The notes under the pieces were generated by a model. The model did not search any database. It saw only the letters and a program-made list of their open reading frames with translations, and was not told where the DNA came from. Shown one piece after another: positions 45,836-57,100 of a DNA stretch of 64,000 nt. Position 1 is the first letter of the stretch; each line of letters opens with the position of its first letter. The DNA comes from Spirometra erinaceieuropaei (taxonomy: Eukaryota; Platyhelminthes; Cestoda; Diphyllobothriidea; Diphyllobothriidae): assembly GCA_902702965.1 (NCBI GenBank), contig CACRXP010000089.1:1396129-1460128 (forward strand). Reading direction: 5' to 3'. The position numbers and the translations under genes were made by a program.

Positions 45836-46160
45836 TTACAGTGGCGTAAATCTAGGCGCATTTTTTAAGACTTGTACGTGCGTGCAAATCAGGGCCTGGT
45901 TCTCGGCTAATGCGACCTGTAGAAATTGGCCAATCATCTTCGAGGCTGACTCAGACATGACCTCGTTGAAGGCGCTGTACGAATGCGCTGTTGCCTCACA
46001 TTCGTGGACGGTGCTCACGCGACGTCGGACGTGACTTCGTCTGACTGCCGGCTCCCACCAAACTCTTATCTGACAGTTCTGTGCAGAATGCAACCTCCTC
46101 CCAACTAGTGTCCTTCTTCTCCTCCTGTTCGGAACTGGAGCTGGTGATCGCTGTAGCTAG
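45836..46160 (-). pseudogene. Unclassified coding-like repeat 'Y', copy 1
   Basis: The minus-strand reading gives SSSSEQEEK and WEEVAFCTELSD, then in a shifted frame NEVMSESASKMIGQFLQVALAENQALICTHVQV. Copy 2, some 890 bases away, encodes the same peptide (EVMSEPRSKMTGKFGQLTLAENQAAVGTHVKV). Protein-level similarity suggests descent from a real ORF, perhaps retroelement gag or ORF1. I do not recognise the family. Confidence 0.5.
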
Positions 46161-46543
46161 GACCTAACTGACATAAGCCGTCACAATATTGATGAATCCG
46201 ACGTGATACGAAGGCGCACATGTTACGGGCGGCTGAGCTCAATCATCCCAAATTTCCCTCCTCGTCTTCAACAAGAGTGTCACGCGTAACTTGCTGGAAG
46301 CACGATATGGAGGATTTAGTTATCGGCATCCTGTCGTGACTCAAGTTGTAGGTCATCAAACAATCTCAGCCTATCGAGTCATGGTCATGGTTCCGTTCCA
46401 ATCCAACAAAGCCGTCCCTATATCAATGTCGACATTCGGCATCCATCCCACTATCCGATATCTTACCTCTACTGGCAGCGGTATCTTCCCACTCAAACCG
46501 GCAACTTCCGACACGGCATACGCATTTGCCATGGACGTTTAAC

Positions 46544-47020
46544 TCAGCGACCTGCTTTCTCCAGCCGGCCTATCAACCTGGCTCCCTCCTGCCAGATGCA
46601 GCCGCCCACGCTGCCGATAGTACTGCCGTTGGTACGTTCTTCATTCAAATTAAGTATTTTTCCTCCGTCCGAATCTGTAACCCGAACCTCGGTCTGGGAT
46701 GGGAGCACTTGTAGCGGCCCAAACGCGGGTGCATGTTGCAGTGCTGAGCCTCGCGCGACTACCTTTACGTGCGTACCAACTGCAGCCTGGTTCTCGGCCA
46801 ATGTCAGTTGTCCAAATTTGCCAGTCATCTTCGAGCGTGGCTCAGACATGACCTCCCAGACGACGTTGGGCCACTTACCCGCTATCCTCACCCTCATGGA
46901 CGCCGCCCTCGCGTCGTCGGACGCGTCGTCATCTAATAATTCTGCGCAAAATACAATATTCTCCTAACTGGCGTTCCATTTCTCATCCTGTTCGGAAGTG
47001 GTCGTAGAGACTGCTGTCTC
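46544..47020 (-). pseudogene. Unclassified coding-like repeat 'Y', copy 2
   Basis: A 117-codon open frame (46897-46544) follows upstream readable sequence TTSEQDEKW and VFCAELLDDD (to about 47020, with one stop). It shares the VMSE..SKM.G.F.Q..LAENQA...THV core with copy 1 and adds a C-terminal part not seen there. Direct tandem arrangement with copy 1. Confidence 0.5.
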
Positions 47021-47900
47021 ATCATGACAGAAGCGGCCGCGATAGCCTGTGCGCACGTCAGCATTCATGTTTTTTGCTGATTATGGAGCACATAGATAAG
47101 AACATTACAATTTTGTTCTCGGCAACAAAAGTCAGAGTCAATGCAACCTGAAGTGTAGCACTCAGATGCGTCTTACTTGACCATCTGTCAGAGTCGATTT
47201 CCGTTTTGCAAGAAAGGATGAGGACTCCGAGCACTGTTCAGATAATCACCTGTACGTTGTCTTAGACTCCTCATAAACAGTTCCCCGGGTTGTTAAGATA
47301 TGTTACTTGATGGATTGGGGGGATTCGTTTGGTGGTTCACGTGGTTAACGGAAGGTCGGGGACATTGACTACTGATGATCATTATAAGGGTGGAGGTCTC
47401 CTGTGGAAGATGGAATGTCAACAGACCAAACGACTCTCGATTAGATATTTCTGAGACGCGATGTTCTCTGAGGGGTCACGTCATTCACGGTACTCTCACT
47501 TTTGCTGATGTCACCTATTCTGCGTTACACTTCCTGGGTTTTATCCACCCCCCTCCCCCAACTCCAAGGCCCATTGACAACAAAATTTCATCTCAGAAGA
47601 AAAAGATGCCCGCGCCCTCGCCGCAAGTATCATTTCATCTGCCTCAGTGGAGACAAAGGACAGAGATATCGCGACTTCATACGTACCATTCGGAAGACTG
47701 TCTGGTGTAGCTTAGCTGTTCATTCAACAGACCCAATCATTGCACACTGTACGACTCCTGGATGCCAAACATTCTGTGGCGTGGTACAGACAGGCAATTG
47801 AGGTTTCTAATAGAGCCCTGGTCCCCTTTAATCATCCCCAATTAACCCCTACTTCCATCCGAGCATAAGCCTTTATTTCCGTTGAGATAATTCTTACATC
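47020..47900. other. No recognised gene
   Basis: Two overlapping plus-strand frames near 47375-47801 are proline-rich but show no domain or partner elsewhere in the window. Confidence 0.4.
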
Positions 47901-48430
47901 AGAACGTGACATGGACGCGGTTGAACAAGCAGGGCCAAATGTTACCCGATAGGGAATTTCATGCCAAGGATGAGGAGGCGTTGACGCGGATTCATGCTGC
48001 AGTCCTGGAAATCCGTATTTCCAGGGTAGGACAATTCTTCAGGATGGTCGGCTAACCCCGGTGCTTGAAGTGACCGTCCCTCACTAAATCCACCGCATCG
48101 AACACAGTCGTGTGTGTTTAGGCCCACTTGTCAATTTAGGCGTTGTTGTTTATGCGGTCAAACGTCTGGATCACTGCGCCATCAAGCGTTTGCCTGTAGA
48201 CGTGTCTATCATCACAGGCGACAAGAAAATTTCATAAGGTTCTGAATGAATGATCACTGGCCTCTGTCTGACCTCTGTCTGTCGAAACCTACGGGGTACG
48301 CTAACTTGCTCTGCATTCCCAAAGTCAGTCATGGAGGGCATACTTAAAATGATAGTTGGTTTCTCTACAGAACTCCAGACGCAATCTTTCTAAGCGAATT
48401 TACCTTCCATTAAATCGATTCCAGCGAGGT
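47900..48430 (-). mobile_element. BEL/Pao fragment, region upstream of RT
   Basis: DNA matches 51850-52330, the sequence in front of the BEL/Pao pol on the minus strand (AATTCTTCAGGATGGTCGGC versus AATTCTTCAGGATTGTCGGC; AAATTTCATAAGGTTCTGAA versus AAATTTCATAAGATCCTAAA). Translation is broken. It carries no RT. Confidence 0.6.
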
Positions 48431-48479
48431 TTGGTCCTCAGCCCCACTTGACTGATGCTATATGGTTAGAATCCTAAAG

Positions 48480-48850
48480 ACACTAGTAAATGCGATTACG
48501 CTGACTTTACATATATCACGGGTGTAGAATTCTTGGTAAATTGAGTCACGCGTATAAGCCAAAACAAATTTCGTTGTATATACGTTAGTAGTGATAGAAC
48601 AAGGTAACAATAAAAAACATTCAAACTTCAACAATGGAGACCCTGGACAAAGAATTCCTTTGTTACTGTTCAAGCAAATCGAATTCCCAGCTCAAGGTCA
48701 GAATACAAAGACTAGGTAATTAAGGGAACGCCGATCACGTTCGAAGGAGAGTTACAAAAAGCGGGAAGGGGAAAATCAACAGAAGCCAAATGTAGAAGCA
48801 CTTGCGAGGAGGGCGTGGAGAATTCCAAGCGCTGACCAGCTGGATACAAC
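48480..48850 (+). pseudogene. Small-ORF repeat 'Z', broken copy
   Basis: From ATG 48634 the reading is METLDKEFLCYCSS, then SQLKVRIQRLGN and a stop. Downstream in frame come GNADHVRRRVTKSGKGK and RGGRGEF. It aligns base by base with the intact copy at 49500-49840. Differences are mostly conservative, apart from two stops. Confidence 0.6.
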
Positions 48851-48874
48851 AACGTGTTTGAGCCTTCCTTACCT

Positions 48875-49300
48875 TTCCATTCCAGCGAGTGCCCGTGCCT
48901 AGAGGTGAGTGCTTAAACGCCATCCACGGTTACTTTAGGTATCCGTTCACACGCGTTTCCGTGGGCGTGTTTCGGCAGCGCTTCTGCCCGTTTTGTAATT
49001 TTAATCCAACGAGTGGCCAAGAAGGCTTGTTAAAGGTATTGTTCGGACGGAGTGGAACTCCGTTATTTTCACCATAGAGTCCGTGCATTCCGAATTGACG
49101 TGTGACTCCATTTCGTGGCCTCTCCGTTGTGATTCTGCCCTTCCCATCTCCTTTTAATCCAGGGAGTGGCTCTGTCGCGGAGAGTGTGAACACGCCACCT
49201 CCGGTTAAACCAAGCGTCGGTCTACAAGCGCTTCCCTGCGCGTGCTTCGAGCTCTGCATACGTTCTCTTCCTTTTCCTAAATTAGCGAGTGGCCAGGTTA
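48875..49300 (+). repeat. Four-unit tandem repeat, units of about 123-153 bp
   Basis: The phrase (T/A)TCCA(G/A)(C/G)GAGTGG marks each unit start at about 48884, 49008, 49161 and 49284. Within units GCGTGTTTCGGCAGCGCTTC, GTCTACAAGCGCTTCCCTGC and similar segments correspond. The array separates the two copies of repeat Z. Confidence 0.55.
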
Positions 49301-49612
49301 GGTATGATAAATAAAATTGTTTTAGGAAGGCAATCTTGTGGTATCAATCAAGTAGGGCTGCAAAACCAAACTCCGCGTCGATTCCTTTTATTCAAGAAAC
49401 CAGTAAGATGAAAGAAAATGCTACTAGCCTAACAATTGAGATTTACTCCTACTTGATTCGTTGTCATTTTTGTTTTCAGAAATTCTCACTCATATGAGTA
49501 CTGTAGAATTCTTGGGCAATTGATTCTCGTGTATAAGCCAAAACGGATGTTGGTGTGCATACGGTACTATTGATAGAATAAGCTAATAATACAAAACGCA
49601 CAAACCTCAACA

Positions 49613-49906
49613 ATGGATACCCTAGACAAAGAAATCCTTTGTTACTGTTCGAGCAATTCGATTTCCCAGCTTAAGGCCAGAATACAAAAACTAGTTAATT
49701 TAAAGAACGCCGATGATGCTCGAAAAAGGGTTACAAAAGGGGGAAAGGGGAATGCCAACAGGGGCCAAAGGTGGAAGCACTTCCGAAGAGGACGTGGAGA
49801 ATTCCCGACGTTCACCAGCTGGATACAACACCACCCACCAATTCTCCACGTCCGGCTCTTGAGACCAACCTACGGGTTTGGAGGTATACGGCTGCTCCGA
49901 ACCTAA
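49613..49906 (+). CDS. Small basic ORF of repeat 'Z' (97 residues), unknown
   Basis: The frame opens at a real ATG in the context CAACAATGG. The N-terminal half is MDTLDKEILCYCSSNSISQL, followed by KARIQKLVN (helix-forming). The middle is Lys/Arg/Gly-rich (KRVTKGGKGN, RGQRWKHFRRGRGEF), suggesting nucleic-acid binding. A broken sister copy sits 979 bases upstream (ATG 48634), and the upstream flank also matches 52330-52470. Protein conservation between copies favours the plus-strand frame. It may be a gag or ORF1 start of an unidentified element. I give no function. Confidence 0.45.
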   Translation: MDTLDKEILCYCSSNSISQLKARIQKLVNLKNADDARKRVTKGGKGNANRGQRWKHFRRGRGEFPTFTSWIQHHPPILHVRLLRPTYGFGGIRLLRT

Positions 49907-50139
49907 AGTAAACAAATGTTTCAAACGTCCCTTTTTAAGAGACCACCCGCCGTTCTAATACATAACGTCCTAACGAGGCCATTGCGACTCTTTCCGTACG
50001 TATCTATTACTCCCAAAGGCCAATTATCACGAGGTATGCGCTCCCCAGAACCTAATACAACATCATCTGGCTTCAGTACCGCGGTTTAGAGACGGCTTTG
50101 AGGGGTGCAACACGTGCTTTCGAAGAAACGAGCGACCAA

Positions 50140-50873
50140 TGTAGATTTCCTGTGTCGTTAATAAATCGAGCATATGCTACTGTACTGTATGCTACTTCCT
50201 AGGCATCGCAAAACACGTGCAGTTCGACTCGCATCGGATCGCTGATATCTTTGGGCTTTAGACATCGGGTTAGCTTAAAAGTCTTCAGGTTCCGTAGATT
50301 AGATATCCAGTTTTCCCAACAAGAGCTCTCGATGCCAGATGGTTGTTCATCCCAATTCAGTCCGTTTTTGCATAAATATTGCAGTAAGCACTGCCCTACT
50401 AACAGCCAAGATGAAACGAAGCCCAGAGGATCATAAAGTGAGGACAAACAAGACAAACTGCCCCTACGAGTGAGCGGTTTTGTGGGCATATTGGACCTTA
50501 TCATCAGAATATCGGAATGCGTCTCCCACAGCAGGCCTAACGTTTGTTTAGTGGGTAGGGGGTTGACGGCAATATCTCGCATACCAGAAGAACGTTCAGT
50601 CGCATTAACGACCGAGATTATACGTCGGTCATTAGACGCCCAGTTCCGCACACGAAAGCCGCCTTGAGACAGGAGTTTACAAATATCGTCCACAAAACGT
50701 CTGGCAGAATCGACGTCGCATAACGAGACCAGACAATCATCAACGTATACACTCTGGTGAATCACTCTGCAAGTTGATGAGGAGTAAAATGAAGCGAAAT
50801 CTTCAACACTTTTAGTAACGCAAAGGTGGCATAAAAGGGCGAAGAATTCAATCCGAATGAGTGAGATGTCCAC
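50140..50873 (-). pseudogene. BEL/Pao retrotransposon reverse transcriptase, C-terminal part
   Basis: A 224-codon open frame on the minus strand carries HQSVYVDDCLVSL, an intact catalytic YVDD (plus coordinates 50736-50747). Then come ARRFVDDICKLLSQGGFRVRNW, LGLLWETHSD, LSCLSSLYDPLGFVSSWLLVGQ (BEL/Pao signature SxYDPLG) and LNWDEQ. It ends in LHVFCDA, the beginning of RNase H (the CDAS motif). The frame stops soon after, so RNase H and integrase are missing. In the intact element this copies genomic RNA in the capsid. Confidence 0.9.
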
Positions 50874-51864
50874 TGAAACTCAACTGAGCTCGTCATTTTC
50901 CCACCACAGAAAATTCAGGGAAGGTCGATCAGTCGTGTCCACTTTCACTTCCAGAAACATTTCCTTCATATCCCCTGCTACTGCAATACACTCAAGTCGG
51001 AAAGCAAACAACACACTAACTTAGCGTTTAGGTCAGGTCCTTGGTATAGATTGTCATTCAGAGACAGGCTCTGACACTTGGCGGCACAGTCAAATACAAC
51101 ACAATTTTTTTCTGTTTTTTCGGTGGACTGACAACGAGGTGGTGTGGTGAGTACCAGTGTCTCGTGACTCGAAGCGTTTTGTTGCCGTCAACTCCCTCGA
51201 CGTATCCCATCTTCATGTGCGAACGAAATGTCTGCTTATATTTCCGAAGTAATTCGGGCTCTCGACCCAACTTGCTCTTGAAAATTGTCTGTAAATTCAG
51301 AGCTCCGTTTTGCCAACGGAATGACAGTTGGCAATGCCCTTTTATGAGTGTAACGGAGGATCGCACAATAGCCAGTGCCCGTTTATCCTCCAATGACTGA
51401 CCCGCAGTCGTTGTTGAAGTGTCCGAAATCTCCGAGTCGTATAGCTTCTTAAGGTTGTGCGTCACACCCTTCTCTTGATTTACAATGCAGTGACAGAGAG
51501 CGTTCTGTTTTCGCCTGCCACGTGAAGATACAAGCAGCATCCAAACCAACAATGCTTTTACGGTGGACGGTTTCCTTTTGCCACCCAGACGTTGGTCAAG
51601 TACTCAATGAGCTTCCGCAATACATTTCCCAATGACTATGCCAACTTCGCAATCAGTGAGCTCGTCGAACATTATACCGCTCAGGTGTGACCAAGAAGAG
51701 GCTATCTTTTTTATTGTCGATTCTGCTCGGAATGGCAAATCTTCAACCACTAAAGCCCTTTCAATCTCAACTGACTCTGTTCCATTCATGGGCAGCACCC
51801 TTAGACTTCTGACTTGGTTGAGCATGCAAGGCTGAATGTTCCCATCCACAGACTTTCTTGCCAA
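50874..51864 (-). pseudogene. BEL/Pao pol, region between protease and RT palm
   Basis: 51864-51604 reads RSLRVLPMNGTESVEIERAL and WSHLSGIMFDELTDCEVGIVIGKCIAEAH, the stretch behind the protease in BEL/Pao pol (LxxxEVGLLIGxxxPEAH type). 51552-51058 gives LQTIFKSKLGREPELLRKYKQTF, MKMGYVEGVDG and HWYSPHHLVVSPPKKQKKIVL, the front of the RT. Frames shift between blocks. The protease active site was not found. Confidence 0.8.
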
Positions 51865-52330
51865 GGATGAGGACGGTTTGAGGTTGACTGTAGCCTCAGT
51901 CTTGGAAATTTGTTTGACCAGCCTAGAGTAATTCTTCAGGATTGTCGGCTAACCCAGTGCTGTCCCTCACTAAACCTACCCCCAGTGAAAACAATAATTT
52001 ACACGCGTTTATCCCTAATGTGAGTTTAGGCGTAGCTGTTTGAGTTCAGCCGTCTGGATCACTACACCATCGTGCCTTTGCGTCTAGACGCGTCGGTCAG
52101 CAGAGGGGAAAGGCAAATTTCATAAGATCCTAAAGGCATGATCACTGGCACATGTCTGACCTCTCTCGGCTCGAAAAGTACAGGGAAAATTCAATGTCTT
52201 GCTTCTCGCTAGTTTACTCTGCATTTCCCACGTCCGTCTTGGATGCCATACTTGAACCTGAGTGCTGGTTTCTCCAAAGCACTGTGCATGCAATCCCTTA
52301 AAGCGAATTTACCCGTCTTCAAGCCGATTA
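51865..52330 (-). mobile_element. BEL/Pao upstream region, second copy
   Basis: It matches 47900-48430. In the minus-strand pol frame the sequence can be read back as PTILKNYSRLVKQ, SKTEATVNLKPSSSLARKSV and joins the pol frame at 51864, so the pol polyprotein once extended into it. Confidence 0.6.
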
Positions 52331-52528
52331 CATTTATTCAAGCCATTCCTGAAATGAAAGACAATGCTATTAGCCTAACAACTGGCATTTACTTTTATTT
52401 GATTTGCAGTCATTTTTGCTTTCACGAATTATCAGTCGCATGGCAAGTATTACGCGTGCCAATTAATTAAATCGACATGGTAAATACCTACTTGTTCTAC
52501 CAAAAGTGGAGAAACAACAGAATAAGTA

Positions 52529-53512
52529 GGTGGGTTAACTCATGAAATGTCAACCGAAATTCCGAAATGCGTTTTCGTTTCGAAAAGATTAATTGAGGAG
52601 GTATATAAAACTAATCAGTCTGCAGTATAATTCTATAATAATTCCGTTACCTCAGGATGTCGGCTTTCAAACGAACTTCCTACCGGTTGCATGCCAAAAC
52701 AATAATCCTTAAAATATGACTACATAAATAGGGTGCATTTTCCATTTAATTTTCAATGCTCCGAAAAGTCCAGTTATGCTTCCTGGAAAACTTAATTAAA
52801 AATATTCATTTCTCCGCTCATTTGTAAAAAAATTTCGTCTTCTTTTAATTTCATACTCGGAGGAAGGGTATTATTCGGTTTTTCAAAGCTTTTCTAATTT
52901 CCGAATCACTTTGAACCCGCTCTGCCTTCACATTTGCATTCCGGGTTTCAAAACTGCAAGCTAGGTATTTTTCGCGTACGCAAAAACACACATTTCTCTA
53001 CGGTATAAAGAGGAGATCATATACGGTTCATAAAATTTAGCATTGGATTTGATCCATATTGTTAACTTTACAAGCCACATTGATAAATGCAGAGACATGA
53101 CGTTTTATGAATGGCCTTTTCACGGTATTTAAAAGTCCCACAATTAGAAACATTTTTAAAACTGAATTATCCCCCTCCTTCGAGTATAAGACTGAAAGAA
53201 GACGTAATTTTCTACCGAATGAGTAAAAGAGTAAATATTTTTATGTATGTGTTCCATGAGCTATAACTAGACTTTTAGGGGCATTGAAAATCAAAGATAA
53301 AATGCATGCTACTTTAGTAGTCATTATTTAAAGAGTATGATTTTGGCATGCAGTCGGCAGGAAGTTCATTCGAAAGGCGGCATCTTGAGGAAACCGAATT
53401 ATTATAGAATTTATTGCAGACTGATTAGTTTTACAAACCTACTTCATTAATCTTTTCGTAACGAAAACGCATTTCGGAATTTCAGTTGATATTTCATCAG
53501 TTATCCCACATT
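52529..53512. repeat. Foldback element: complete inverted repeat of about 984 bp
   Basis: The left end GTAGGTGGGTTAACTCATGA, through CCGAAATGCGTTTTCGTTTC and GAACTTCCTACCGGTTGCAT, is mirrored at the right end (ATGCAGTCGGCAGGAAGTTC ... GAAACGCATTTCGGAATTTC-type ... CATCAGTTATCCCAC). The arms are roughly 52529-52885 and 53150-53512, with about 80-85 percent identity by eye and a spacer in which the right arm has more sequence. No transposase is encoded. Half elements occur at 34909-35445 and 40880-41235. It is best described as a foldback or giant MITE-like element; the parent transposase is unknown. Confidence 0.8.
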
Positions 53513-54081
53513 AAGGGGACTGTAGTGATTACAGCTTAAAAAGACTCGTTCTTTTTAGGTCCAACTTCTAAATAAGTCTGCAGAGTTTGGCGTTTGAAAT
53601 AATGGCATCATCCTATTTTTTTTTCTACACCTGAGGCCGCTTGTCCGCTAGTAATTTCGTTTAAATTATCCCGTCTTGCGGGTTATCGCTACCGTAATTG
53701 TGCAACGGAGTACATATGCAAGCGGTTTCTCTACAATTCAAAGTAAAAATATGAATGCGAGTCTCGTATGCTCTGCAGAATTTTGTTACAAGAATGTCTA
53801 GACCACATTTGCGAAATCCCACGTGTGCTCAAGAAAACTATTCAGTGTATTAGTGAGGCATGCTGCCTCAATTGGTTTGCGACAAATTGGCCCAGACACA
53901 CTGACCCCATACGCAGTCATCTCGGTATAATTAGTAAATTTTCCTAAAAGATCCGTGGGCGAAAAATTCCATGACCGGTCAGGGTCGTAGGCATAAAGGT
54001 CATTCAAATAAACTTTAAATATCTGTGTTTGCATGTGCAACAGCAAACTCCAACCTAACAAGCAATTGTCGGAGGCGAAGC

Positions 54082-54130
54082 ATGCTCTTAAGGTCGTTGT
54101 CTCTCGTTCTGTCCTTGTTGATAATAAACG
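54082..54130 (+). CDS. Exon 1: signal peptide
   Basis: The exon encodes MLLRSLSLVLSLLIIN and one base of the next codon. Exon 2 (54762-54856) completes it as INA-ESSAEDSFEVHN. The charged start, hydrophobic core LSLVLSLLII and small residue before ESS fit a signal peptide cleaved after Ala17. The donor is GTGAGT. Exon 2 ends in phase 0, just before the first module. Confidence 0.8.
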
Positions 54131-57100
54131 GTGAGTGATCAGCCTACTTGCTCTACTGAAACATGGATTTTTCCATGTTTTTTTTTCCTGCATTGTGTGG
54201 ATCATCAGCCGAATGTGTTGGATGAAAGCTGAATTGTGTGATTTTTAGTATGCTTCCAAATTACAATTGCTATAGTCATACCCATTGCACGTCTCTGTAT
54301 TTCGGTGTTGAGTGTTGTCTTTGAAGGATTTTTATACAGCATGTCTAGTCAAATACATTTAAGGGCAGTAACACATTTCCTACACATACTTTTACGATTT
54401 CGCTGTGAACGGGTTTAAATATTTGGTGGCGCACGAATTTGCTTCTGTTTAGCAACATTACCATATTTGCCATAATTCAAGAACAGTGAATTTCCGCCCT
54501 AAGGGGCTTTTTCCGCCCTTATTCCTCTGCTCGGAATTGGTCCTACTGGATTTTTTAACGCCTTGTCTAAACCCGCTAGTATTTTGCCCTAAGCCATTTA
54601 GGGAACGGAGGAGCAAAACTAATAAATCAATGCACCGCACTTAAAATGCTTTATGTGCAGTTAAGTGCTATGTTCGAATCCAAAACTCGAGTCCCACTGC
54701 ACGCCTCCATATTAGGATTGTGTAAACCAATCTATTTTTGTGTGTTTGTATTTTTCTTTAGCGGAAAGTTCTGCGGAAGACTCGTTCGAAGTCCACAACA
54801 TTCCGATATCTAATGGGCCGTACACGATCACAGTCCCTGTGCTCACAGAAGACACTGTAGGCATTTTTTCTACTATGTGTCCTGCCTTTCTTATTCTGTC
54901 ATATCAATTTATTTTATGAAAATTGACTATTATTATAAAATTGAAATTTTTTTCTTAATAGGAAATTGCCTTTACAATCGATGAGGAGCAATTCCGAGCT
55001 AGCGGCGGAAATTGTCATTTGAACTCCTCGGTAGAATTTCACTTTCCCTGCCCAGTACAGTGCTGTAAGTTTAAATCTGCTGAACTGTGTTACAGTATTT
55101 TCGAATTGTTACGCAAAAGGCGCTAGCCGCAGTTTCTAAAGAGCAGCTAAGTTGGAATGCATTTGAAATGTTTCAAATGAGGTTCTTTTTTTCTTCCTCT
55201 TTTAGGCAATGGTGCATGCGTTCTTAATATTAAACTTCCCGAGGTTTCCTTTATGGAACTACTGACCGCCAAAGTCAACGATACTCACGAAATCGTTTAT
55301 GTACATGGTAAGGATCTAAACTAATAATGCACTACTAACCAACGTCAGGGGATTTACACATTTGCACACATATCCAACTTATCTCTAGCCGAATGTAAAT
55401 CATAAACACAGTTGTATTACCTAGTTGACATTTATAATCGGTTCCCCATCTAAGGTGTTTAATTATTCTATCAGCGTACGCTTACAAAGACAAATACCAC
55501 CAGTAATACGCAGTTAATATAAAGCTGTGAGTGAGAAACTTCCGGAATTTCGTTCTTCACAGGGACATGTACTAGCTTTAATTTGCTTGACCTCTTGATG
55601 GAAAAATTTGTTAAAATTCATTCCGCATCCATTTTGTGTTAACTTTTTAACTTGCGAAGATGACTACACACACTGAGACGAATCATATCCCATGTCATTA
55701 GCAAGAAGAACTTTCTCATGTACGACCTAGTTAAATGCTTGATAGGCATGCCATTGCCTTGGCGGACGGGAAGAATTAAAACATTTATTTTTTAAAATCG
55801 TTTCCGATTTCAATTTTACTCATCATGCATGCTTGACATATATGCCTATTGATAGACCGAGACGTGTGCGGCAGCCGACTTCCATTCTACACCCAAAAGA
55901 CCGGACCACTTATATATATGACACTTAGTCCATGGTCCCCAGAGGTAAGTACAATAAATGCAAAATATCTCCATGAGAATATATGTTATTAGTTTAATAC
56001 CTACATCACAAACTGATAAAGTTATAACTGGAAGTTGCATTATTTTCAGTATGTGATTCTACAAGAAAAGTACTTCATCGTGGATGTAAACAACGGACTA
56101 TGCAAATCACTGTCACTCGATGAAACCTTTAGGTGTAAAGTTGAACAAGGTATTTTAATTCTCAGTGCTTGCAGTTTTCATGATTTGAAGGAATGATGAA
56201 AGCGACTGCTTCATTAATATGTTCTTCTGATAGAAAATTGCAAACGAAACGCAAACGCTCTTTTTCAAACATAAGCGCAAGGTTTGCACATATTAAAATT
56301 TTACAGACACGGAATGTCAGTCAACATTTATATTCTCCGAATTACCGTTGAGCAATTACATCCCCGATAAGCATACATTTTCTCTATTAAGATCTCTGCA
56401 TGCCGGAGCAGGGTTTTTTATGTCGAATGAATCCTCAATTTGTTCGCTGATTCAGTGACGTTCGTACATAACCGATTTGTCTTTTGCGTTTTCAGTTGCG
56501 AATGTATCCAGAATCACGATGTTCATTTCGGAAATAAGAAATATTACTGAAATTCTTATCGGCTTCAGAGATCTAGACATGCCTAACGACAAATATCAAC
56601 TGAAGCTGCAGCACATTTCATCTGCTCAGTCAGGTAAGTGTATGACTGTCGAGAAACCCGAAATTAGCCTCTGGAATGACATATGTTTCGTTATAGCAGC
56701 AACTTATTTTGCACATCTGTCCTTCAGGCATGCTAACCTTTGACAACAGCAGTTTTTCAAATCTCTGCACAAACGAGTCCGAAGTGGAACTCGCCTGGAG
56801 ATTCTTGGGAACAACATCAGCAATCAATGCGAGCAATGTAAGTATGTCTTGAGACCCAAACTTCATGCGTCACTCGGGTTTGGAATCGTTTGATGGGAGG
56901 AACCCGAAACAGTTCGGTTCATAATTTTCACAAAGGATTTAATTATTCTTGCCCAGGCCCCCTGTCATCTTTCAATTTAGTTATTTCCATCGAACAATCA
57001 ACGGCAATAGAGTTTTCTTTAAAAATTTAAAGAAGTATGATACACGGTAAACCTAATGCGAATGATCAATGTTAGTTTGCTGACTAGCCAGCTCGACGAA

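Noticed and set aside
47375..47801. Two proline-rich overlapping ORFs as a gene
   Set aside because: Mutually overlapping frames, no splice or repeat support, no domain.
52529..53512. Autonomous DNA transposon
   Set aside because: The inverted repeat encodes no transposase and open frames inside are short. Only a non-autonomous foldback is supported.
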